DNA of 64,000 bases from Pseudothauera rhizosphaerae. Its GTDB lineage: Bacteria; Pseudomonadota; Gammaproteobacteria; Burkholderiales; Rhodocyclaceae. The position numbers and the translations under genes were made by a program. The stretch spans positions 248,001-312,000 of the forward strand of contig NZ_SSOD01000001.1 of NCBI RefSeq assembly GCF_004801305.1, in the 5' to 3' direction. This document shows positions 26,414 to 34,029 of this stretch, piece after piece. Within the stretch, counting starts at the first letter, position 1, and the number at the start of each line of letters is the position of its first letter. The notes under the pieces were generated by a model. It saw only the letters and a list, made by a program, of their open reading frames with translations, was not told the origin of the DNA and made no database searches.

Positions 26414-26937
26414 ATGGACTCCCCCGTAAATCAAGTCTGATCGTGGTTTTGACTTTCCGGGGTGAATCACCTGCAGTCGTATATCCGGCATCTGGTGTGG
26501 GTTCTGCATGACCCGTGCCGACATGGAATCTGCCCGCGAAGCGCCAATCGTTACAAGCGGCTGCTGGAGAGCCGGAAGAGTTATCGGCGTCGTTTCGTAT
26601 GGGTGTGGCCCGGTTTGCCATGATGAGCGATCAGTCTCGACGCAAGGGTGAGGAAGGAACGGTGAGCCGATCAGGCTGCGATGGCGAAGGCGGTACGTTC
26701 GAGTTTCCTGTTCGGACGAGGTTGGGGGTTGCCATAGGGCGCGTGGTCACGCAGCACGGCGTAGCAGATACGGGCGAGTTTGTTCGCCAGCGCGCAGGCG
26801 GCTTTGTTGTGGTTGGTGCGTTGCTGCACCCCGGTGACCCAGGCGCGCAAGCGATCCAGCGGCCGACTCGCGTTGCGGGCCAGCACCGCAGCCCGCAACA
26901 CGGCCCGGGCGCCATGGGTCAGCCGCATCCTCAATAG
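26413..26937 (-). mobile_element. IS110/IS1111-type insertion sequence remnant
   Basis: Leftward remnant containing the 3' end of a transposase gene plus the following non-coding end. The left boundary is placed where the attC is broken (around ATATATGGACTCCCCC). The right boundary is unclear because the 5' part of the transposase is missing. IS1111-attC elements are known to insert into attC sites, which fits the position. Confidence 0.6.
26671..26934 (-). pseudogene. truncated IS110-family transposase, C-terminal fragment
   Basis: An 87-residue fragment matching the C-terminal end of IS110/IS1111 transposases (RuvC-like DEDD plus transposase_20 class). It has GARAVLRAAVLARNASRPLD, a WVTGVQQRTNHNKAACALAN stretch and KLARICYAVLRDHAPYG near the end. 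The N-terminal DEDD catalytic part and most of the transposase_20 domain are missing; upstream sequence from 26938 does not continue the protein. Not functional. Confidence 0.75.
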
Positions 26938-27171
26938 TCCGCCCTGAACAATTCCGTTGTCAGCCGCAGGCAGGTCGGTGATCGACTGGAGCGGGGCTCA
27001 GTGCGGCGATGACCGCGTGCATGGACAGCCCGAATCGGGCGCATAAAAGCCGCAGCGCGGACAGGATCAGGGGACAAAAGGGGTCAGTGTCATCTGAGCT
27101 TCTAGAGTTTTGAATGCCAAGGTCCTCCTTCTAATAATCCCTCCCACTATCACCTGACAGGGAGCACGAAC
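26938..27171. other. gene-free stretch right of the IS remnant
   Basis: I see no credible gene. It contains an AGGGGACAAAAGGGGTCAG motif near 27068-27086 of the kind often found at transposon scars; a related AATAGGGGTCAGCGTGG lies at 27761. A good Shine-Dalgarno (CAGGGAG) precedes the ATG at 27172. With 26397-26937 it forms a ~775-bp segment without an intact gene. Confidence 0.45.
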
Positions 27172-27690
27172 ATGCCCACCTCCTCGGCCGCCAATGCATG
27201 TCTCTTGTCACCGTCACTCGCCGGCCCCATCGCGACGGCAGCCGGCGTCGCGGTCGCTTTCGTGGCGCTGCTTGCCGCACGCTGGTACTACAAGCGAACC
27301 CTAATCGGCAAGGTTCATGATCGGCTTCTGGAGCTGAACAAACTGGCGGTTCAGCATCCCAAGGTGGCGAAGGCGTTCTTCGACCAGTCCCACCGAGACA
27401 CGCCATATTTCGTGCCGATAGGTATCCCGCGGGACGAGGGCTACTATGCACTTCGCGGTTATGTCCTCTTCCGGCTCAACATCTATGAAGAGGTCTTCTT
27501 TGCCACCCAGGGTATCTTTGCAAGCACTACCGACGACGGTCGTGCCTGGCAGCGATACATCAAGCAGGGGTTCCGGCATCCGCGGGTCCGTGAACTCTTC
27601 GACGAAGAGCTCGATCAGTTCGGACACGCCTTCATCCGATTCATCCACTTCAATGAATTGCCCGGTGGCGAGAAGTATGTCGAGCACTAG
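27172..27690 (+). CDS. hypothetical protein with one N-terminal membrane segment
   Basis: Protein of 172 residues that I cannot assign. A hydrophobic segment IATAAGVAVAFVALLAARWY spans about residues 20-39 and is followed by KRTLIGKVHDRLLELNKLAV and a soluble part rich in aromatic residues (DEGYYALRGYVLFRLNIYEE). The start is supported by CAGGGAG 8 bp upstream. The overall plan, one membrane anchor plus a 130-residue cytosolic domain, resembles small hypothetical proteins common in genomic islands. The opposite-strand frame at 27301-27750 is less likely. Confidence 0.55.
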   Translation: MPTSSAANACLLSPSLAGPIATAAGVAVAFVALLAARWYYKRTLIGKVHDRLLELNKLAVQHPKVAKAFFDQSHRDTPYFVPIGIPRDEGYYALRGYVLFRLNIYEEVFFATQGIFASTTDDGRAWQRYIKQGFRHPRVRELFDEELDQFGHAFIRFIHFNELPGGEKYVEH

Positions 27691-27860
27691 TCGCCGCCGG
27701 GGCGCGATGAAACGGACCACGGGATTCCGTTGGCCAGACATCGGTAGCAATAGTGGTAATAGGGGTCAGCGTGGCAATAGGGGCAGGCTCCGGCAACCCC
27801 GGCGCCAACGCGCCGTCGTGCCTGAACCGGAGCGTTGGATCGCGGAGTGTAGAGGAAACG

Positions 27861-28115
27861 ATGAGTACCGATTTTTCAAGCCTGAAGCGCCCCAGGCATC
27901 CAATGCCGGAATTCGTCAAGCGGGCGTTGAATGACCGTGGCCTGATGGGTGCTTATGAGGAGCGGCCTGCGTATCAGCAGAATGACTACATCGGCTGGAT
28001 AAATCAGGCAAGACGGCAGGAGACGAAGGAGAAGAGGCTTGCCCGGATGCTTGATGAACTCAAGGCCGGCGGCGTCTATATGAACATGAAGCACGCGGCA
28101 TCACGAAAGCAATGA
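27861..28115 (+). CDS. YdeI/OmpD-associated (OmdA) domain protein
   Basis: Small protein of 84 residues that matches the C-terminal OmdA-type domain. Seen: PAYQQNDYIGWINQARRQET followed by KEKRLARMLDELKAGGVYMN, the family hallmark. It lacks the N-terminal DUF1801-like part of longer YdeI proteins, but the start has a good RBS (AGAGGAAACG), so it may be a genuine stand-alone form. Family members have been linked to bacteriocin protection or outer-membrane protein effects, with no defined mechanism. Confidence 0.72.
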   Translation: MSTDFSSLKRPRHPMPEFVKRALNDRGLMGAYEERPAYQQNDYIGWINQARRQETKEKRLARMLDELKAGGVYMNMKHAASRKQ

Positions 28116-28167
28116 ACGTCTGGCTCTGGAATACCAACCCGTTCCCATCACACTCGACGACTCAGCC

Positions 28168-28752
28168 ATGAATGACAAGACCCTGCTGGCTCCGCCCGGC
28201 GCCGGCCTGCCGACCGTGGAGCTTCTGCTGTCCCGGTTGGGCTTCCGCTTCCTGCGAAGCGCTCTCGCCCGGCACAGAATCCAGGATTGGTTGTGCGCCG
28301 AAACCGGAAGAGTGTTGGAGACGGCGCGGAGGCTCCCTTTGGAGCAGATGAAGCGTCAGGTGCTCATTCCAAGGCTCACCGGACTCGAGGACAATAGCCG
28401 GGACTGGTCCGCGGCAATGGTCTTGCAGCATCTCGTCATCGTCGATACCGGGATTGGCGAGCTCCTGGGCGCTTTGAGCGAGGACAGGACATTCGGGCGT
28501 GAGGTGCGCATCGCCGATGTCAAGCCGACCCCGGATGCGGGGCCGGAACAACTGGAGCAACTGGAGGATGCCCTCAAGACCTACCTGGAGCGGGTGGGGG
28601 CGGTCGAGAACCTGCATACGGTGCGCCGCCACGCGCATCCTTGGTTTGGTCCGCTGGATGGCCAGGGGTGGCACACGCTGGCGGCGCTGCACACGATGAT
28701 CCATCGTCGCCAGTTGGACGCCATCGTGCGCATGCAGAAGGAGCACCCATAG
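28168..28752 (+). CDS. DinB-like (DUF1569-type) four-helix metal-binding protein
   Basis: Protein of 194 residues resembling the DinB/YfiT superfamily. Seen: AAMVLQHLVIVDTGIGELLG near residues 72-91, where the first His ligand should be, and HPWFGPLDGQGWHTLAALHT plus MIHRRQLD near the end, with the later His ligands. The fold usually binds one divalent metal and often acts in thiol-dependent transfer or detoxification reactions; the activity here is unknown. It sits 52 bp after the OmdA gene in a string of small accessory genes. Confidence 0.65.
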   Translation: MNDKTLLAPPGAGLPTVELLLSRLGFRFLRSALARHRIQDWLCAETGRVLETARRLPLEQMKRQVLIPRLTGLEDNSRDWSAAMVLQHLVIVDTGIGELLGALSEDRTFGREVRIADVKPTPDAGPEQLEQLEDALKTYLERVGAVENLHTVRRHAHPWFGPLDGQGWHTLAALHTMIHRRQLDAIVRMQKEHP

Positions 28753-28845
28753 CGCGCCGCCTGGTCTCTGAGGGTTCTGCTGGCTGTGCTTGGCGGCCCC
28801 CGATCAATCGGCTCCGGACACGATTGGAACGCTGCGGAGGGAGAG

Positions 28846-29160
28846 ATGGACATTCAGCCCGTTCTGGACGAGATCGAGAAAAGGCACGGGGCCAAACGCC
28901 GCCCGACCCGCGCGCAAATCCAACAGGTCGTGGCAACGTTCGGGGTTGCGGAGACGATTGCCCTGACGTCGCTTCTGGTGGCCTTGTACGCGTACTGGAA
29001 TCCTCCCCGCGCCCGCTCGGAACTGGCGTGCCAGAAGCACCGGCCGCTGAGGGGCCGAAAGTGTGGCGAATCGATCGTTCACAAGGAATTCGACAAGGAG
29101 CGGAACGTGCTGATTCTCATCTGCAAGGCCGGCCACAGGACCGAGTTGAAGAGCCAATAA
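28846..29160 (+). CDS. hypothetical protein, 104 aa
   Basis: Unrecognised protein starting MDIQPVLDEIEKRHGAKRRP, preceded by GGAGGGAG. The N-terminal part looks helical and could include a helix-turn-helix-like IQQVVATFGVAETIALTSLL segment. The C-terminal part has two Cys (ELACQKH and LILICKAGH) in a short beta-like stretch. No function can be assigned. It precedes the fossil of the serine-protease gene by 23 bp. Confidence 0.5.
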   Translation: MDIQPVLDEIEKRHGAKRRPTRAQIQQVVATFGVAETIALTSLLVALYAYWNPPRARSELACQKHRPLRGRKCGESIVHKEFDKERNVLILICKAGHRTELKSQ

Positions 29161-29183
29161 CCAGCCATCAAGTCATTGGACAT

Positions 29184-29297
29184 ATGGAGAACCAGACCAC
29201 TTCCCCCGCCCGCAAGATCAAGCAGCCCCCCAATTTGCTCCCTGTTCAATTTCCCGTTACGCGCCGAAGGACGTCAACCGCCCATGTGGCGCCATAG
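29184..29297 (+). pseudogene. fossil 5' end of the SDH-type protease gene
   Basis: The first ~17 codons read MENQTTSPARKIKQPPN, clearly homologous to MDNQPTPPPRKVKQPPI at 23743, with about three quarters of the nucleotides identical. After that the similarity ends and the frame stops at 29297. The protease body is absent. This looks like the remnant of a second copy, or of a duplication that bracketed the accessory genes 24770-29183. Confidence 0.65.
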
Positions 29298-30057
29298 ACG
29301 AGAAGGAAACGGGCGGCCGTTGATACTGCTGCACGGGATCGGGATGTCCCACGCGGCCTGGAATCCCGTCATCCCGTTGCTGGCAGCGGAACGGCAGGTG
29401 ATTGCTTTCGACACGGCCGGCTTCGGCGACACACCGCCGCTGCCGGACGGCGTGGTGCCCACGGTCCGTAATCTGGTCGCTACGCTGGCCGACTCCTTGG
29501 GCGAATTGGGGATAACGACTCCCGTCGACATCGCGGGCAATTCCCTGGGGGGCCTGATGGCGCTGGAAGCAGCGAAGCTGGGGATCGCGCGAAGTGTGGT
29601 GGCCCTCTCTCCTGCGGGGCTATGGAAAGAGAGCATATCGCCCCACGTCCGGCATGTTTTCCAGGGATTGCGGTGGAGCGCCCAGACATTTCCCGCCCTC
29701 GCGCGGGCGGCGCTGAGGTTTTCCCTCACGCGCGAAGCGATTCTTGCCATTCCTCTCTCCCCCGGCAGCAGGAAGATGCCTGCGAGCGACGCGATCCGGG
29801 TCATGGAGGATTTTTCCGGCGCCCGGTCGTTCGATGCCACGTTTGCCAACCTTCACCGGTTTGCGTCGGGGCAGTCCATTTCCGTCCCGGTCACTGTCGC
29901 ATTCGGGGGACGTGACTGGATACTCCCGAAATCATCGCAGAGGCGCGACGAACTCCCCTTGCAGACGCGATGGGTCTTCCCGCGCAACTGGGGGCATGTC
30001 CCCATGTGGGTCGATCCTGAAGGCGTGGTCCGGCTCATCCTGGAAGGCACGCAGTAA
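29284..30057 (+). CDS. alpha/beta fold hydrolase
   Basis: Hydrolase of 257 residues. Seen: oxyanion region LILLHGIGMSHAAWNPVIPL near 13-32, nucleophile elbow IAGNSLGG with Ser87, a later acid in AFGGRDWILP and the catalytic His in RNWGHVPMW. I chose the ATG at 29284 because the in-frame extension upstream to 29176 overlaps the protease fossil in another frame and is not family-like. Substrate unknown. Its end is 24 bp from repeat copy B. Confidence 0.82.
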   Translation: MWRHRREGNGRPLILLHGIGMSHAAWNPVIPLLAAERQVIAFDTAGFGDTPPLPDGVVPTVRNLVATLADSLGELGITTPVDIAGNSLGGLMALEAAKLGIARSVVALSPAGLWKESISPHVRHVFQGLRWSAQTFPALARAALRFSLTREAILAIPLSPGSRKMPASDAIRVMEDFSGARSFDATFANLHRFASGQSISVPVTVAFGGRDWILPKSSQRRDELPLQTRWVFPRNWGHVPMWVDPEGVVRLILEGTQ

Positions 30058-30081
30058 CATGCAGCGGCGGCCCGGGGACTA

Positions 30082-30193
30082 TTAACCCGGCAATCAAATA
30101 CCGTTCGGGCTGAGCTTGTCGAAGCCCGGTTGAGACCAACGCCCTTCGACAAGCTCAGGGCGAACGGTGTTACTTATTTCATTGCCGGGTTAA
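30082..30193. repeat. REPIN/MITE-like palindromic element, copy B (complete)
   Basis: A 112-bp element with perfect 13-bp terminal inverted repeats TTAACCCGGCAAT and ATTGCCGGGTTAA. Inside are two facing arms, CCGTTCGGGCTGAGCTTGTC (from 30101) and CCCTTCGACAAGCTCAGGGC (from 30142). It lies between the hydrolase and the PfpI-like gene. It is the best-preserved copy in the window. Confidence 0.88.
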
Positions 30194-30258
30194 TAAGTAC
30201 GGCAGTGCCTTCGGGCTTTCGGCCTGACGTTTCCATCAACCGGGCTGGATGCCTCACC

Positions 30259-30864
30259 ATGACCCTCACCGTCGCCATCTACATCTTCCCGAACGTGGAA
30301 GTCCTGGACTTCGCCGGCCCGTTCGAGGTGTTCACGACCGCCAGCCGGGTTCATGGACGGCGCAAACCGGGCGATCCGGCCCCGTTTCGAGTCTTCACCG
30401 TCGCCCGGACCGAACAGCCGGTCACCGCACGGGCCGGCCTGCGCGTCCTGCCCGATCACACGATCCATGACTGCCCGCAGCCGGACATCCTGCTGATCCC
30501 GGGCGGTGTGGTGGATGCGGAAGTGGATGACCCCGGACTCGTCGCCTGGGTCGCTTCGCAATCCAGGGCCGCCGCACTCACCGCCTCTGTGTGTACCGGC
30601 GCCTTCATCCTCGCCAGGGCGGGGCTGCTGACGGACAAGGCGGCCACGACGCACTGGGAAGATGTGGAAGACCTGCGGCGGGCGTTTCCGCAGCTCGACG
30701 TGCGCGAGAACGTGCGCTGGGTGGATGAGGGGGCGGTGGTCACGTCGGCCGGCATCGCGGCCGGCGTGGACATGAGCCTTCATCTGGTGGCGCGCTTCGC
30801 GGGACAGCAACTGGCCGAGGCGACGGCGCGGCAGATGGATGTGCCGTATCGGGTGGAGGCCTGA
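30259..30864 (+). CDS. DJ-1/PfpI family protein, isocyanide hydratase-like
   Basis: Protein of 201 residues with the class I glutamine amidotransferase-like fold of DJ-1/PfpI. Candidate catalytic residues are D17 in VEVLDFAGPFEVF and C112-T113 in TASVCTGAFILARAGLL. This arrangement is known from Pseudomonas isocyanide hydratase, which converts isonitriles to N-formamides. The ATG at 30259 is chosen over the open frame from 30130, whose first part is encoded by repeat copy B. Regulator-type homologues have an AraC domain, absent here. Confidence 0.8.
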   Translation: MTLTVAIYIFPNVEVLDFAGPFEVFTTASRVHGRRKPGDPAPFRVFTVARTEQPVTARAGLRVLPDHTIHDCPQPDILLIPGGVVDAEVDDPGLVAWVASQSRAAALTASVCTGAFILARAGLLTDKAATTHWEDVEDLRRAFPQLDVRENVRWVDEGAVVTSAGIAAGVDMSLHLVARFAGQQLAEATARQMDVPYRVEA

Positions 30865-30973
30865 GCCCGAACAGGGCGCAAAACCTGCGGGTAGTGCGCC
30901 GGATGACCGAGTTTCCATGCGGCGCAATACGACTTGCACCTACCGCGTCCTGCGCGGCTGTGGGCGTTCGGCC

Positions 30974-31405
30974 TTATCCGGCGAAAGGATTGACGATGGC
31001 AAGTCCGAGCGTCCGCTGTCCATGCTGCATGTCTTCGCTGTACAGCACTTCGGCGCCGGCTTTTTCGGCGGCGGCGAGGATGAGGCTGTCCCAGAAGCTG
31101 TAGCCGGTAAGTTCCATGATTTCGCTGGCACGCAGGATGTCGGCCGGGGTGCTGTCGCGGCGCACCCACAGGCTGTAGGTGCGCACGATCTCGCGCGCCT
31201 GGGCGATGCCCACGGGCGGGGAGAGCTTGCGCGTAACGTTGACGAAGAACTCCTGCAATACCTGCGGGCTCAGGACGCCGCTGCGCGTGTCCCACAGGCT
31301 GGCGAGCAGGCCCGCCGCCCGGACTTGCTTGTCGCCCGCGTTGCGGTCGTGGGCATAGAGCAGGATGTTGGTGTCGACGAAGGCGAGAGACGCCTTAACG
31401 TTCAT
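30974..31405 (-). CDS. PIN domain toxin (VapC-like)
   Basis: PIN-domain ribonuclease toxin of 143 residues. Acidic residues expected to hold Mg2+ are seen in AFVDTNILLYAHD near 8-20, SPQVLQEFFVN, YSFWDSLILAAA and LYSEDMQHG. The start MNVKASLAF at 31405 overlaps the antitoxin stop by 11 bp, the usual arrangement of coupled toxin-antitoxin genes. The upstream extension of the frame lies inside the antitoxin gene and is not family-like. Confidence 0.88.
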   Translation of the reverse strand: MNVKASLAFVDTNILLYAHDRNAGDKQVRAAGLLASLWDTRSGVLSPQVLQEFFVNVTRKLSPPVGIAQAREIVRTYSLWVRRDSTPADILRASEIMELTGYSFWDSLILAAAEKAGAEVLYSEDMQHGQRTLGLAIVNPFAG

Positions 31406-31628
31406 GGACTTCGTCCCGGCCCGGGTACTTGCCACCGAGGTCGAAAGTGCCATGTTTCAGCCAGGCGAGCGCCTGGCGCCGGGCCTGGTCGTAGCGTTGC
31501 TCGGCATCGACCTGTTCGGCCAAGTCGGCAGCGAGGAGCTTGCTGACGCTCAGGTTGCGCTGGGCGGCAAGTTTCTTCGCGCGCTGGAGGGTGGTGGCGT
31601 CCAGCGAGACGGTGATGTTCTGCTTCAT
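31395..31628 (-). CDS. ribbon-helix-helix antitoxin
   Basis: Protein of 77 residues. It begins with a ribbon-helix-helix type DNA-binding motif (ITVSLDATTLQRAKKLAAQR then NLSVSKLLAADL) and ends with a short acidic/basic tail that would bind the PIN toxin encoded just downstream. RHH antitoxins repress their own operon. The palindrome at 31666-31680, 38 bp upstream of the start, is the likely operator. Confidence 0.82.
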   Translation of the reverse strand: MKQNITVSLDATTLQRAKKLAAQRNLSVSKLLAADLAEQVDAEQRYDQARRQALAWLKHGTFDLGGKYPGRDEVHER

Positions 31629-31665
31629 GGTGTCCGGTCCCGTTTGTCAGGATGAGGGGATTTTG

Positions 31666-31680
31666 CACGTAATTTACGTG
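31666..31680. promoter_or_regulatory. palindromic operator candidate of the toxin-antitoxin pair
   Basis: CACGTAATTTACGTG has two 7-bp inverted arms (CACGTAA and TTACGTG) around one base. It sits 38-52 bp upstream of the antitoxin start in an otherwise gene-free spacer. RHH antitoxins bind such short palindromes; the assignment is by position and symmetry only. Confidence 0.5.
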
Positions 31681-31886
31681 TTGGACAAACGGCGGGAGGC
31701 CTGCAGCCCGCCACCTCGGCGGCCCTTGCCCCTCCCCGCCCGATGGTTATCCCTCAGGGCGCAATCCTTATCCGATAAATTCACTTCCCTGATATTAGGG
31801 CTTCACTATCATGCGTCCATCGCATCTAGTGCGCCCTTTGCCGGCGCGCTTTTCCTTGTTCCATTCCCATCCCGGAGCCCGCCACC

Positions 31887-32933
31887 ATGACGCAACCCGT
31901 TGAGTCCTCCATCGTCCTGCCGCAGGAAACCGTTCAGGCGCCCGGCCGGCGCCGCCTGCTGCGTGCCGCCGGCGCCGTCGCGCTGGGCGCAGCCGCCGCC
32001 CCGTTCGCCACGGGCGTGTGGGCCGCGCCCAAGCTGCGCAAGATCACCTTCGCCTGGAACGCCAACGCCTTCTGCCTGACCCCCATCGTGGTGGCGCAGG
32101 AGCGCGGCTTCTTCGAGAAGCACGGCCTGGAGGTAGACCTGATCAACTACACCGGCTCCACCGACCAGCTCCTGGAATCGCTGGCCACCGGCAAGGCGGA
32201 TGCCGCGGTGGGCATGATCCACCGCTGGATCAAGCCGCTGGAATCAGGGCTGGACGTGAAGCTCATCGGCAGCTCCCACGGCGGTTGCGTGCGCCTGATC
32301 GGCGCCAAGGAAGCGGGCGTGACCACGCTCAAGGACCTGCGCGGCAAGACCATCGGCGTGAGCGACCTGGCCGCGCCGGGCAAGAACTTCTTCTCCATCC
32401 TGCTGGGCAAGAACGGCATCGACCCGGACAAGGACGTGACCTGGCGCCAGTACCCAGCCGACCTGCTGGGCGTGGCGGTGGACAAGGGCGAGATCCAGGC
32501 CATCGCCGATGGCGACCCCAACCTCTTCCTGCTGGAAAAGCGCAAGCCCGGCGTGTACGTGGAGCTGGCGACCAACCTTTCCGGCGAGTACGCCGACAAG
32601 GTGTGCTGCTTCATCGGCGCCGGCGGCAAGCTGGTGCGCGAAGAGAAGCCGGTGGCGGCGGCCATTGCGCGGGCCATCGTCGAGGCGTCCGACTTCACCT
32701 CCCACAACCCCAACGAGTCGGCCGAGGTGTTCGCCAAGTATTCGCCCAAGGTGAGCCTGGAAGACCTGCGCAAGCTGCTTGGCACGCTCACCCACAACCA
32801 CCATCCGCTGGGCAAGCAACTGCGCGACGAGATCGAGTTCTACGCCAAGGATTTCCGCACCATCGGCGTGCTCAAGGCGAGCACCAGTCCGGCCAAGCTG
32901 GCCGACCACGTGTTCGTAGACGTACTCGCCTGA
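31887..32933 (+). CDS. ABC transporter substrate-binding protein (nitrate/sulfonate type)
   Basis: Periplasmic receptor of 348 residues. The N-terminus carries a Tat-like GRRRLLRAAGAVALGAAAAP signal. The mature part has ITFAWNANAFCLTPIVVAQE, ATGKADAAVGMIHRWIKPLE and LRGKTIGVSDLAAPGKNFFS, typical of the NMT1/SsuA superfamily. It is the first gene of an operon with a permease, an ATPase, a cytochrome c and a flavin monooxygenase. The last of these suggests an organosulfur or nitrogen chelate ligand (inference). Confidence 0.88.
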   Translation: MTQPVESSIVLPQETVQAPGRRRLLRAAGAVALGAAAAPFATGVWAAPKLRKITFAWNANAFCLTPIVVAQERGFFEKHGLEVDLINYTGSTDQLLESLATGKADAAVGMIHRWIKPLESGLDVKLIGSSHGGCVRLIGAKEAGVTTLKDLRGKTIGVSDLAAPGKNFFSILLGKNGIDPDKDVTWRQYPADLLGVAVDKGEIQAIADGDPNLFLLEKRKPGVYVELATNLSGEYADKVCCFIGAGGKLVREEKPVAAAIARAIVEASDFTSHNPNESAEVFAKYSPKVSLEDLRKLLGTLTHNHHPLGKQLRDEIEFYAKDFRTIGVLKASTSPAKLADHVFVDVLA

Positions 32934-32955
32934 GCCCGTGGGGAGGAATCCGGCC

Positions 32956-34029
32956 ATGTCGTCCGCCACCCTTACTTCCACAGGTGTCGTCCCGCCGGGC
33001 GCCGAGGCTGCGGCTCCCGCCGCTGTCGCCGCGCCGGCCGAGGAAACGCGGCGCGCCCGTACATCGGCCGGCAACCCCGGTGTCTGGTGGAGCGGGGCGA
33101 TCGCCGCGTTGATCTGGATCGCCGTCGGCGCCGTCACCCGCTTCATCCCCAACGCGTCCATCGGCTTCACCGAATGGAACCTGACCGCCGAGTTCGGCAC
33201 CGGCACCGCCCTCGTGGGCGGCCTGCTGCTGGCCCTGGCGGTGATCGGCCCCCGTCTCGGGGCGGTCGCGCCGGTACGCGGGAGCGGCCCGTGGCTGATC
33301 GCCCTGGCGGCGCTCACGGCCGTGTGGCAGTTGCTCACCGCCAAGTACGCCGTGCTGCCCGCGCCCTTCTTCGCACCGCCGCAGGCGCTGGTGGAAGTCT
33401 ATCTGGACGACTACGCCCGGCTCGCCGACAGTTTCTGGAACTCCCTCAAGCTCCTCGCCCACGGCTTCTTTCTGGGCGCCGCGATCGGCTTCCTGACCGG
33501 CGTGGGCATGGGCTGGTCCCGCGTGGTGGGCTACTGGGTTCATCCGCTGGTGCGCTTCATCGGCCCCATCCCGCCCACGGCGCTGCTGCCGCTGGCCTTC
33601 TTCTTCTCGCCCTCCAGCTACGCAGCCGCGGTGTTCCTGATCGCGCTCGCCACCGGCTTCCCGGTCGCGGTGCTGACCTGGTCGGGCGTGGCCAGCGTCA
33701 ACCGCAACTACTACGACGTGGCCCGCACCATGGGCGCCTCCGAGTGGTTCCTGGTGCTGCGGGTGGCGATTCCGGCGGCGCTGCCGCAGGTGTTCGTGGG
33801 CCTGTTCATGGGCCTGGGCGGCGCGTTCTCCGTGCTCGTCGTGGCCGAGATGATGGGCGTCAAGTCCGGCCTGGGCTGGTATCTCACCTGGGCGCAAGGC
33901 TGGGCTTCCTACACCAACATGTACGCCGCGCTGATCATCATGGCGCTGCTGTGCTCGGGCCTCATCACGCTGCTGTTCGGGGTGCGCGACCGCGTGCTGT
34001 CGTGGCAGAAAGGAACCCTGAAATGGTAA
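32956..34029 (+). CDS. ABC transporter permease (SsuC/NrtB type)
   Basis: Permease of 357 residues, about 90 longer than a typical SsuC. It has an Ala/Pro-rich N-terminal tail and extra N-terminal membrane segments (WWSGAIAALIWIAVGAVTRF and ALVGGLLLALAVIG) before the usual six-helix core. The ATPase-docking EAA loop is ARTMGASEWFLVLRVAIPAA. The stop codon overlaps the ATPase start, so both are translated together. Confidence 0.88.
   Translation: MSSATLTSTGVVPPGAEAAAPAAVAAPAEETRRARTSAGNPGVWWSGAIAALIWIAVGAVTRFIPNASIGFTEWNLTAEFGTGTALVGGLLLALAVIGPRLGAVAPVRGSGPWLIALAALTAVWQLLTAKYAVLPAPFFAPPQALVEVYLDDYARLADSFWNSLKLLAHGFFLGAAIGFLTGVGMGWSRVVGYWVHPLVRFIGPIPPTALLPLAFFFSPSSYAAAVFLIALATGFPVAVLTWSGVASVNRNYYDVARTMGASEWFLVLRVAIPAALPQVFVGLFMGLGGAFSVLVVAEMMGVKSGLGWYLTWAQGWASYTNMYAALIIMALLCSGLITLLFGVRDRVLSWQKGTLKW

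Noticed and set aside
26400-26621. 73-codon minus-strand frame in the IS remnant
   Set aside because: Lies in the non-coding end of the IS element after the transposase stop; no family-like features.
26515-26937. Plus-strand 140-codon frame across the transposase fragment
   Set aside because: Antisense of the IS110-type C-terminal fragment, which is the recognisable reading.
27301-27750. 149-codon minus-strand frame opposite the hypothetical membrane protein
   Set aside because: The plus-strand frame has a good RBS and a clear membrane segment; I could not support both.
30130-30258. In-frame N-terminal extension of the PfpI-like protein
   Set aside because: It is encoded by repeat copy B and its spacer; the conserved protein starts at MTLTVAIYIF.
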